Of a stretch of 7,103 bases of DNA, positions 1 to 6,150 are shown one piece after another; position 1 is the stretch's first letter, and the number at the start of each line of letters is the position of its first letter. Position numbers and translations under genes: made by a program. The DNA is from an uncultured Thermoguttaceae bacterium (lineage in GTDB: Bacteria > Planctomycetota > Planctomycetia > Pirellulales > Thermoguttaceae), in NCBI GenBank assembly GCA_934725735.1, contig CAKVCP010000113.1, positions 1-7,103 on the forward strand, written 5' to 3'. The notes under the pieces were generated by a model. It saw only the letters and a list, made by a program, of their open reading frames with translations. It ran no database searches and was not told where the DNA came from.

Positions 1-38
1 AAACGTTGCGTTCAACGAAATAAAACGTCGAACAAAAG

Positions 39-111
39 TTGCGGGGGCAGGACTTGAACCTACGACCTCAAGGTTATGAGCCTCGCGAGCTACCAACTGC
101 TCCACCCCGCG
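39..111 (-). tRNA. Initiator tRNA-fMet, anticodon CAT
   Basis: On the minus strand the 73 bases fold into a standard cloverleaf: acceptor CGCGGGG pairing with CCCCGC, D stem GAGC/GCTC, anticodon loop CTCATAA and T arm GTAGG-TTCAAGT-CCTGC. It is the initiator and not an elongator Met or Ile2 tRNA, because C1 faces A72 as a mismatch and the D stem has the A11-T24 pair typical of bacterial initiators. The 3' CCA is not encoded (the genome continues CTT after A73), so it must be added enzymatically. The anticodon stem is odd: pairs 29-41, 30-40 and 31-39 read A-U, G-C, G-C instead of three G-C pairs, and 28-42 is G-U. The transcript would start from the minus-strand promoter at 146-174. Confidence 0.95.
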
Positions 112-145
112 ATCATATTGCGTTAAGGGAAAACCTAACGCCTCT

Positions 146-174
146 ATTCTACATCGCGCGCTCTTCTTTGTCGA
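146..174 (-). promoter_or_regulatory. Promoter of the initiator tRNA
   Basis: Read on the minus strand, a -35 box TCGACA (174-169, one mismatch to TTGACA) is separated by exactly 17 bases from a -10 box TAGAAT (151-146, one mismatch to TATAAT). Transcription would start near 139-140, leaving a leader of about 28 bases before the mature tRNA. The start of this leader (121-140) can fold back on itself, CGTT pairing with AACG around a short A-rich loop. The position fits a tRNA promoter well, but it is predicted by eye. Confidence 0.65.
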
Positions 175-244
175 GTCCTTATTTCCGAAATTTTGAGAAA
201 AAGCGGCTTTTCGAACCTTTTTCCGATTCCCGCGCTCTATTGAG

Positions 245-273
245 TTGTTTTTTGCTTTTCCCGAAAGTATAAT
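245..273 (+). promoter_or_regulatory. Putative promoter for the secreted glycoside-hydrolase-like gene
   Basis: A perfect -10 hexamer TATAAT (268-273) follows a partial -35 TTGTTT (245-250) at 17-base spacing. A start near 280 would give a leader of roughly 42 bases that carries the AGGAG ribosome-binding site. It diverges from the tRNA promoter in the same spacer. The weak -35 lowers confidence. Confidence 0.55.
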
Positions 274-308
274 CTTTTGCAATTCCTCGTTAAAAGACCG
301 CCTAATCT

Positions 309-313
309 AGGAG
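309..313 (+). promoter_or_regulatory. Ribosome-binding site that fixes the start at 322
   Basis: AGGAG lies eight bases before ATG 322. The frame stays open upstream to a TTG at 277, but that codon has no such site and lies at the predicted transcription start. Starting at 322 also puts a clean signal peptide at the N terminus. Confidence 0.8.
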
Positions 314-321
314 CTTCTAAG

Positions 322-1746
322 ATGAACGTTATTCTATATTTATTCGCGATCGTCGCGTCCTTCTTCCTGGGCGCGAACGCGTCCTTAAATTCCAATACTC
401 TCCAGGCGCAAGACGCGAACGCTCCGTCATGGGATACTTCCGCGACGGCGGAGTCCCTCGGACTGGAACCTTATGCGCCTCCGCAAGGAATCTTCCCCCT
501 CTTCCCGTGGGATCATCTCCAAAGTTGGGGCGCCGACTATCAGAGCCTCGAAGACGCAATGGCCTCGATGCGAGAATGTGAGTTCACTCTTTCCGCTTTC
601 GTCGATACTCTCGACAAGGCGAAGGAAGCGAATAAGAACGGACTCCTCTGCCTCTATGAGGCGGGAGTGGAGATCTTCGACGACCGAGAGCTCACGGCGC
701 AAGAAATCGCCGAAAAATGCGCAAAAATTGACGAAAAGATCGAAAAGGTTGTTCAGGAGACGAAAGAGCTCCCCAACGTGATCGGATATTACGTCGTCGA
801 CGAACCCGGCGCGTATAAGTTCAAAGCGCTCGCCGCCGCCGTCGCCGCCGTCAAAAAATACGCTCCGGGAAAACTCGCGTATATCAACCTCTATCCCGGT
901 TACGCGTCGACTATCGGCGCCGACGTCGATTCCCAACTCGGCGTCTACTCTTATGAGGAATACCTGGAACGATTCGTTCAAGAGGTCAAGCCGCAATTCC
1001 TGAGCTACGACAACTATATGATCGAATATTCGGAAGACATGCGCGAACCGACACGCGCCCACGTCTTCTTCACCGATCTTTTCACCGTTCGAAGAATCGC
1101 TCTGAAGTATAACTTGCCGATCTGGTTTATCGGAAGCAGCCTCTGCATCCAGAAAGAATCCTCGCCGCCTACCCCCGCGCGATTGGCGCTCCAGTCCTAC
1201 TTGCCCCTCGCCGCAGGCGCTCGCGCAATGACTTGGTTCCTGTACTATCCCCTCGGATGGACATATTCGCCAATCGATCGCGACGGAAAGAAGACCCTTA
1301 CCTGGATGTACATGCGCGACGTCAACGTTCAAGTCAAGAATATCGGCGGCTATCTCGCTAATTTCAAATCGACCGATATGGGAATGGAGCCGATCTATAC
1401 CCGCGAAGAAGCCCCGTCTCTTCCGCAATTTCCCGCCGTGCCTCAAAAGGTCTTGCCCTCTCTCAAAGGAAGATATTCCGGAAACGCTGTTATCAACAAA
1501 CCGACGAAAATCGCCGTCGGAGAATTTGAGAGTCTCGACGGAAACGCCGTCGCCGCTTTGGCGGTTAATATGGATTTTGACTCTTCTGTATGCCTGACCT
1601 TCGAAAAACCTCAAGGTTTTAATACGTTGAAGGTCGTCTCCCCTGTCGACGGTTCCGAAAAAATCATCGATAATGAGGACGCGTTCCAAAAAGAAGGATT
1701 CTGGATTATTCCTGGGCACGGAACGCTCTTTGTTTGGGAAAAGTAA
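322..1746 (+). CDS. Secreted TIM-barrel glycoside-hydrolase-like protein
   Basis: The protein has 474 residues. Residues 1-20 look like a signal peptide: a hydrophobic core (about 3-16) followed by an Ala-Asn-Ala cleavage motif at 18-20, so the product should leave the cytoplasm. The body resembles the TIM-barrel sugar-hydrolase-like proteins of the GH42/beta-galactosidase-like kind. GYYVVDEP (155-162) places Asp160-Glu161 at the end of a strand, where such enzymes keep their acid/base. SYDNY (228-232) and AMTWFLYYP (302-310) look like later barrel strands. The last 90 or so residues (from about 385) look like a beta-sandwich ending in a PGHGTLFVW strand. I cannot name a substrate, and I see no clear second catalytic carboxylate, so it could be a sugar-binding or inactive relative. 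The next gene starts 76 bases downstream on the same strand, so the two may be co-transcribed. Confidence 0.7.
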   Translation: MNVILYLFAIVASFFLGANASLNSNTLQAQDANAPSWDTSATAESLGLEPYAPPQGIFPLFPWDHLQSWGADYQSLEDAMASMRECEFTLSAFVDTLDKAKEANKNGLLCLYEAGVEIFDDRELTAQEIAEKCAKIDEKIEKVVQETKELPNVIGYYVVDEPGAYKFKALAAAVAAVKKYAPGKLAYINLYPGYASTIGADVDSQLGVYSYEEYLERFVQEVKPQFLSYDNYMIEYSEDMREPTRAHVFFTDLFTVRRIALKYNLPIWFIGSSLCIQKESSPPTPARLALQSYLPLAAGARAMTWFLYYPLGWTYSPIDRDGKKTLTWMYMRDVNVQVKNIGGYLANFKSTDMGMEPIYTREEAPSLPQFPAVPQKVLPSLKGRYSGNAVINKPTKIAVGEFESLDGNAVAALAVNMDFDSSVCLTFEKPQGFNTLKVVSPVDGSEKIIDNEDAFQKEGFWIIPGHGTLFVWEK

Positions 1747-1822
1747 GGAACGTTACCGCGTGGCGCGTTCCTGCGATTCGACGCGCCGCGCATCTGATTT
1801 TTGGGACTGCCGAGATCCTTTC

Positions 1823-2584
1823 ATGAAACGTTTCCTCGAGTATTGTGTCGGTTCGATCCTCGTCTTTTTCGCCGTCTTTGGACTCTTCTCATTCGCTCTC
1901 TTCTTAGAGACCGTCGAAATGGCCGAGAGGGGACTGGCCCCCGTGACGGGAGACTTTTTTCTCGAACCCTTTTTCACGATGATGCGCTCTGTCTTGGGAT
2001 TCTTGCTCCTCTTGGCGCCGATCCATCTCCTTGCGACTATTCTTGTCGCGTGGGCCTATCGCATGAGCGGTTCGCTCTTCGTGAGAAAAAAGAATCCCCT
2101 CCCGACTCCCGAAGAACTTCAAGCCGCCGAAAGCGAAGGCCCTCCCACTCTCGCCGCGAAAAAAGCGCGTCCCGTTATCAACGTCTTTGCCGCCGCGTTC
2201 TTCGCCTTCGTCGTCGTCATGCCGATTGTCGGAAGAGGCGCTCTCATGCAATTCAATCGCGTCGCGGGGTTTCTTCAAGAACATCTCGCCGCGTCGATGG
2301 CGACCGCGCTCGCCGACAAAGATAGGACGCGTACGATCTCCGCCGTCCCCGAAAATACGCAGGATAAAACGCCTGCCGCTTTCGACGACGAATTGAGCGC
2401 GAGCGACACGGAGCTCTACTACGACTCCGACGACGCCTACCCCTTAGACGATGAGTTCGACGCGACGGGGGAGGGGGAAGACGCCGCCGTTGACGACGAT
2501 CCCTATCATAATCCCCTTGACGACGTCGCTCCCATCTCTCCGAAGAAGGACGAACCGCGCGACGACGCTGCGGCGCTCGAATAA
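1823..2584 (+). CDS. Membrane protein with three predicted helices and an acidic tail, function unknown
   Basis: I do not recognise this 253-residue protein. Three hydrophobic segments are visible: about 8-30, 55-78 and 117-137. Between the second and third is a charged, proline-containing stretch (88-115) that probably lies in the cytoplasm. From about 187 to the end the chain is low-complexity and dominated by Asp and Glu, with several Asp runs and a few Tyr, Pro and Lys, and is likely disordered. The frame stays open upstream of ATG 1823 and overlaps the end of the preceding gene. I chose 1823 because translation then begins Met-Lys-Arg directly before the first helix, with a weak GAGA about eight bases upstream. 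The stop is 31 bases before the LysR-type gene, which suggests a shared transcript. No enzymatic motif is seen. Confidence 0.7.
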   Translation: MKRFLEYCVGSILVFFAVFGLFSFALFLETVEMAERGLAPVTGDFFLEPFFTMMRSVLGFLLLLAPIHLLATILVAWAYRMSGSLFVRKKNPLPTPEELQAAESEGPPTLAAKKARPVINVFAAAFFAFVVVMPIVGRGALMQFNRVAGFLQEHLAASMATALADKDRTRTISAVPENTQDKTPAAFDDELSASDTELYYDSDDAYPLDDEFDATGEGEDAAVDDDPYHNPLDDVAPISPKKDEPRDDAAALE

Positions 2585-2615
2585 TCCCCCCTTAGCCTTC
2601 CTTGGGCCAATCCCT

Positions 2616-3521
2616 ATGACTCTACTCCAACTAAAATATATCGTCGTTATCGCCGAAACGGGCGCTATCAGCGAAGCCGCGAAGAAGCTGTATATTGCTC
2701 AGCCGAGTCTAAGCTTAGCGGTGAAGGAGCTTGAAAAAGAGCTGGGGATCGTTGTCTTCAACAGGACGAACAAGGGCGTCGTGCTATCCGCAGAAGGGGA
2801 AGAATTTTTAGGATACGCCAGGCAAGTCATCGAACAGACGAATCTCATTCAAGAGCGATACATGGGATCCGCCCCCGTCAAGAGGCTTTTCTGCGTCTCC
2901 ACCCAGCACTATTCCTTTGCGGTGGAAGCGTTTGTCGACCTCCTCAAAGAGTACGGCGGCGAGAAATATCTCTTTCGAATTCGAGAAACTCAGACCTACG
3001 AACTCATCGAGGACGTCGCGAAGTTGCGAAGCGAGGTCGGCGTTCTCTATCTGAATCACTTCAACGAGACGGTGCTGCGGCGGACGCTGCGCGAAAAAGA
3101 GCTCCTCTTCCATCCCTTATTTACCGCGCGCCCACACGTCTTCGTCTCTTCCGCCAGCCCACTGGCGTCAAAAGCGTCTATCTCTCTCGACGAACTCGCC
3201 GATTATCCGAGACTCTCTTTCGAGCAGGGAGAACACAATTCTTTCTATTTCTCCGAAGAGATTCTTAGCGCTCTAGAGAGCCCGAAGGATATCGTCGTCT
3301 CCGATCGCGCGACCCTCTTTAACCTCCTCATCGGGCTCAACGGCTACACGATCTGTTCAGGGGTCATTAACGAAGAGTTGAACGGCCCGAATATCGTCGC
3401 GGTTCCTCTCGACGTCGACGATCACATGGAGATCGGTTACGTGACGAATCGCAAAGCCGCGTTGACGACCTTTGGACAGCGGTACGTCGAAGCGTTGAAG
3501 AGACGTTGCGGCGTTTCGTAA
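2616..3521 (+). CDS. LysR-type transcriptional regulator, probable regulator of metE
   Basis: The 301-residue length is normal for the family. The N terminus (MTLLQLKYIVVIAETGAISE) is a typical LysR start, followed by the winged helix-turn-helix (about 16-36, with AAKKLYIAQPSLSLAVKELE) and the wing (FNRTNKGVVLSAEG, 48-61). A linker helix leads to the two-lobed effector domain (about 90-297). SFEQGEHNSFYFSEE (201-215) recalls LysR proteins found beside metE in Firmicutes; this is from memory, not a search. It does not resemble E. coli MetR closely. ATG 2616 lacks a clear ribosome-binding site, so translation may be coupled to the gene ending 31 bases upstream. The frame is open further upstream, but that extension is out-of-frame reading of the preceding gene. 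The stop codon is 9 bases before a perfect inverted repeat, and metE follows, so control of metE is the likely role. Confidence 0.88.
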   Translation: MTLLQLKYIVVIAETGAISEAAKKLYIAQPSLSLAVKELEKELGIVVFNRTNKGVVLSAEGEEFLGYARQVIEQTNLIQERYMGSAPVKRLFCVSTQHYSFAVEAFVDLLKEYGGEKYLFRIRETQTYELIEDVAKLRSEVGVLYLNHFNETVLRRTLREKELLFHPLFTARPHVFVSSASPLASKASISLDELADYPRLSFEQGEHNSFYFSEEILSALESPKDIVVSDRATLFNLLIGLNGYTICSGVINEELNGPNIVAVPLDVDDHMEIGYVTNRKAALTTFGQRYVEALKRRCGVS

Positions 3522-3530
3522 ACCCCTCTT

Positions 3531-3551
3531 GATATAGGTTCAGACTATATC
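3531..3551 (+). promoter_or_regulatory. Met-box-like LysR-type operator upstream of metE
   Basis: GATATAG and CTATATC are perfect inverted arms separated by seven bases. The inner 17 bases have the same length and arm sequence (TATAG...CTATA) as the Met-box consensus I recall for streptococcal methionine genes, TATAGTTtnaaACTATA. The centre, 3541, is about 65 bases before the predicted metE transcription start (about 3606), the classic activator position for LysR proteins. It is not a terminator: the stem is AT-rich and no T run follows. Binding by the adjacent regulator is inferred. Confidence 0.75.
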
Positions 3552-3571
3552 AAACACCCGCTTTGTATTAT

Positions 3572-3599
3572 TTTACAGTTTTTTAGAAGCCGCTATAAT
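3572..3599 (+). promoter_or_regulatory. metE promoter
   Basis: A -35 box TTTACA (3572-3577, one mismatch) and a perfect -10 TATAAT (3594-3599) are separated by 16 bases. The predicted start near 3606 gives a leader of about 87 bases. The spacing to the inverted repeat upstream supports this choice. Confidence 0.75.
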
Positions 3600-3624
3600 A
3601 AAGAATAACTAATGTTGGGCCTTA

Positions 3625-3650
3625 GAAACGAAGATGTTCTTCGTCGTTTC
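3625..3650 (+). other. Hairpin in the metE leader
   Basis: GAAACGA (3625-3631) can pair with TCGTTTC (3644-3650). An alternative is ACGAAGA (3628-3634) pairing perfectly with TCTTCGT (3638-3644) around a three-base loop. The two stems exclude each other. No T run follows, so it is not an intrinsic terminator. The leader does not look like a SAM or cobalamin riboswitch. Its role is unknown and it may be incidental. Confidence 0.4.
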
Positions 3651-3692
3651 ACGTTAATGTGATTGACTCGTAAAGTTAGAATGTGAGATAAG

Positions 3693-5963
3693 ATGGATTA
3701 TTCGATTATTGGTTTTCCGCGCATTGGCGCACATCGCGAGTTGAAGTTCGCGACCGAAAAGTATTTCCGCGGGGAAATTTCCGCCGAAGAACTCAAAAAC
3801 ACCGTCGCTGCGCAGCGTGAAGCGCAGTGGAAGTTGCAGAAAGACGCCGGGGTCTCCTACATCCCCTCCAACGACTATTCTCTTTACGACGGCGTTCTCG
3901 ACGCCTCCTTCATGCTCAACGCGATTCCCGCGCGCTACTCCTCCACCGGCCTTTCCGACTTAGACGTCTATTTCGCGATGGCTCACGGATATCAGGGAGA
4001 GAAGGGGGACGTTAAAGCCTTCACCATGAAGAAGTGGTTCAACACGAACTATCACTACATGGTTCCCGAACTTGACGACGATATGACGATCAAACTTCGC
4101 TCCGAAGCGCTCGTCGACGCCTACCGTCAGGCGGAAGCGCTCGGTATTAAGACGAAGCCCGTCGTCGTCGGTCCTTTCACCTTCCTCAAGTTGGCCAAAA
4201 CGACCGGCTCCAAGACGAAGGCGGATTTCCTCCCCGCGATCCTCAACGCTTACGAAGAGCTCCTCGGCGTCTGCAATTCCCTCGGCACCGAATGGATCCA
4301 GCTGGACGAACCGTCCCTCGTTACCGACTTGACCGCCGACGAAATCGCCCTCTTCGTCTCCATCTACGAGAAGCTCTTGGCGAAAAAAGGCTCTTTGCGC
4401 GTTCTCGCTCAGACCTACTTTGGCGACGTCCGCGACTGCTACAAAGAACTCTGCGCTTTGAACTTCGACGCGATCGGACTCGATTTCGTCGAAGGAAAAC
4501 GCTCCGCCGAACTCGTTGCCGCAAACGGTTTCCCCGCCGACAAGATCCTCTTCACGGGCGTCGTCAACGGCAAGAATATCTGGCGTTGCAATTACAAGAC
4601 CGCGCTCGACAAAGTCAACGCGCTTCGCGCCCACGCCAAGCAGATCGTTCTCAACACTTCCTGCTCCCTCCTTCACGTTCCGTACACCGTCTCCAACGAA
4701 TCGAAGTTGGACGCCAACGTGATCAAGTTCTTTGCCTTCGCCGTCGAGAAGCTCGTCGAACTCAAGGAATTGGGAAGACTGGCGGAACTCAAGGATTATC
4801 AAAGCGACTCCGCTTACGTCGCCAACCAAGAGCTCCTCACGAAGGACAACTCCCGCACCGACGCCGACGTTCAGAGTCAACTCGCCGCCCTTACCGACGC
4901 CGATTTCAAACGTCCTCAGCCGCGTAAGGAACGTCAGGAGCTTCAGCGAAAAGTCCTCAATCTCCCACTCCTCCCAACCACGACTATCGGTTCATTCCCG
5001 CAGACCGCCGAAGTACGTCAGAATCGCGCTAAGTTCAGAAAGGGCGAAATCTCCGAAGAAACTTACCGCGCTAAGGCTAAGGATTTCATCCGACAGTGCG
5101 TTGCTCTTCAGGAAGAAATCGGACTCGACGTCCTCGTTCACGGCGAATTTGAACGCAACGACATGGTCGAATTCTTTGGCGAGAATCTCGACGGCTACGT
5201 CTTCACCGAAAACGCATGGGTTCAGTCTTACGGTACGCGCGGCGTTAAACCCCCGATAGTCTTCGCCGACGTCAAACGCAAGAAGTCCATCACTACCGAT
5301 TACATCAGCTACGCCAACTCCCTGACTCAAAAAGACGTCAAGGGGATGCTCACCGGCCCCGTCACGATCCTCAACTGGTCCTTCCCGCGCGAAGACGTTT
5401 CCCTCCAGGAAATGATGTATCAGATCGGTCTGGCTATTCGCGGCGAAGTCATGGAGCTCGAGGCTGCGGGCGTGCGCGTCATCCAGATCGACGAAGCCGC
5501 TTTGCGCGAGAAGCTTCCTCTACGTCGCGCCGATTGGCACGAAGAATATCTCGATTTCGCTATCAAAGCATTCAGACTTTGCAGCGCCAAGGTCAAGCCC
5601 GAAACGCAAATCCACACCCACATGTGCTATAGCGAATTCGAAGATATCATCCCCGAAATCGATTCGATGGACGCCGACGTTATTACCTTCGAAGCCTCTC
5701 GCTCGAAGCTTACCATCCTTGACAGCCTCAAGGAAAACAACTTCGAAACCGAAGTCGGCCCCGGCGTTTACGATATTCACTCGCCTCGCGTTCCGAGCGT
5801 CGAGGAAATCGAAGTCGGCGTTAAGAAAATGCTCGAAAAGATTCCGGTCGAGAATCTCTGGATCAACCCCGACTGCGGTCTCAAGACGCGCGGCGAAACC
5901 GAAACGGTCGCAAGCCTCAAGAACCTTGTTCAGGCGGCGCGCGAGTTGCGCAAAACTCTCTGA
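3693..5963 (+). CDS. metE: Cobalamin-independent methionine synthase
   Basis: MetE (5-methyltetrahydropteroyltriglutamate--homocysteine methyltransferase) makes methionine in the cytoplasm by moving a methyl group from folate to homocysteine without vitamin B12. The 756 residues match the usual length (E. coli about 753). The N-terminal barrel begins with FPRIGAHRELK, the folate-side motif, and the C-terminal catalytic barrel starts at TTTIGSFPQT (G433). The four zinc ligands are all present: His643 and Cys645 (HTHMC), Glu667 (FEASRS) and Cys728 (NPDCGLKTRG), each two residues beyond the E. coli positions. Homocysteine-site residues are visible in HGEFERNDMVEFFGE (E485), QIDEAALRE (D600) and DIHSPRVPS (H696). 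The ribosome-binding site is weak (GTGAGA, 3683-3688). It is probably activated through the Met-box-like site upstream and transcribed alone, since a terminator follows 28 bases after the stop. The gene appears intact. Confidence 0.98.
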   Translation: MDYSIIGFPRIGAHRELKFATEKYFRGEISAEELKNTVAAQREAQWKLQKDAGVSYIPSNDYSLYDGVLDASFMLNAIPARYSSTGLSDLDVYFAMAHGYQGEKGDVKAFTMKKWFNTNYHYMVPELDDDMTIKLRSEALVDAYRQAEALGIKTKPVVVGPFTFLKLAKTTGSKTKADFLPAILNAYEELLGVCNSLGTEWIQLDEPSLVTDLTADEIALFVSIYEKLLAKKGSLRVLAQTYFGDVRDCYKELCALNFDAIGLDFVEGKRSAELVAANGFPADKILFTGVVNGKNIWRCNYKTALDKVNALRAHAKQIVLNTSCSLLHVPYTVSNESKLDANVIKFFAFAVEKLVELKELGRLAELKDYQSDSAYVANQELLTKDNSRTDADVQSQLAALTDADFKRPQPRKERQELQRKVLNLPLLPTTTIGSFPQTAEVRQNRAKFRKGEISEETYRAKAKDFIRQCVALQEEIGLDVLVHGEFERNDMVEFFGENLDGYVFTENAWVQSYGTRGVKPPIVFADVKRKKSITTDYISYANSLTQKDVKGMLTGPVTILNWSFPREDVSLQEMMYQIGLAIRGEVMELEAAGVRVIQIDEAALREKLPLRRADWHEEYLDFAIKAFRLCSAKVKPETQIHTHMCYSEFEDIIPEIDSMDADVITFEASRSKLTILDSLKENNFETEVGPGVYDIHSPRVPSVEEIEVGVKKMLEKIPVENLWINPDCGLKTRGETETVASLKNLVQAARELRKTL

Positions 5964-5991
5964 TTCTTTCTTTAAGAAAAACGTACGGAAG

Positions 5992-6022
5992 AGGGACGCT
6001 TAACGGCGTCCCTTTCTTTTTT
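5992..6022 (+). terminator. Rho-independent terminator of metE
   Basis: AGGGACGC (5992-5999) pairs perfectly with GCGTCCCT (6006-6013) around a six-base loop, and the downstream side runs TTCTTTTTT. It separates metE from the sulfate-binding-protein locus, which has its own promoter. Confidence 0.92.
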
Positions 6023-6064
6023 GGGGTATCCGTTCTTTTTATAACAAAGTTCACTATTATAGAT

Positions 6065-6092
6065 TTGATAGCGCTTAAGACTGGTGTAGAAT
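6065..6092 (+). promoter_or_regulatory. Promoter of the sbp-like gene
   Basis: TTGATA (6065-6070, one mismatch to the -35 consensus) and TAGAAT (6087-6092, one mismatch to the -10) are 16 bases apart. A start near 6099 gives a leader of about 52 bases ending in AGGAG (6138-6142), eight bases before ATG 6151. No clear copy of the metE operator is present, so the two transcripts may not share the same regulator. Confidence 0.65.
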
Positions 6093-6150
6093 CTTGTTGT
6101 TCAATTCATACGAATAAGGTAGGAATTAAAAAGTCTTAGGAGATCTTGAA

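Noticed and set aside
1..17. CGTTG/CAACG hairpin downstream of the tRNA as a terminator
   Set aside because: Only five pairs, and the needed T run on the minus strand would lie beyond the window edge (three T are visible), so it cannot be supported.
39..272. 77-residue + strand frame beginning MRGQDLNLRPQGYEP
   Set aside because: This is the well-known false translation of the strand opposite a tRNA. It starts inside tRNA-fMet and has no ribosome-binding site.
427..1719. 430-codon open frame on the minus strand
   Set aside because: It lies entirely opposite the secreted protein gene and has no recognisable domain or start signals. Long antisense frames are expected from the GC-skewed codon use.
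1747..1771. GGAACG/CGTTCC hairpin after the glycoside-hydrolase-like gene
   Set aside because: The stem is only six pairs with a large loop, and the nearest T run (1797-1802) is too far away for an intrinsic terminator.
3522..3692. Cobalamin or SAM riboswitch in front of metE
   Set aside because: The leader is only about 87 bases, and no conserved core of either riboswitch class is visible.
3960..4880. 306-codon open frame on the minus strand
   Set aside because: A shadow of metE, whose protein is unmistakable in the + strand.
6052..6070. AT-rich CTAT...ATAG symmetry near the sbp promoter as a second Met-box
   Set aside because: The half-sites are in the opposite order to TATAG...CTATA and overlap the -35 box; no real match to the metE operator.
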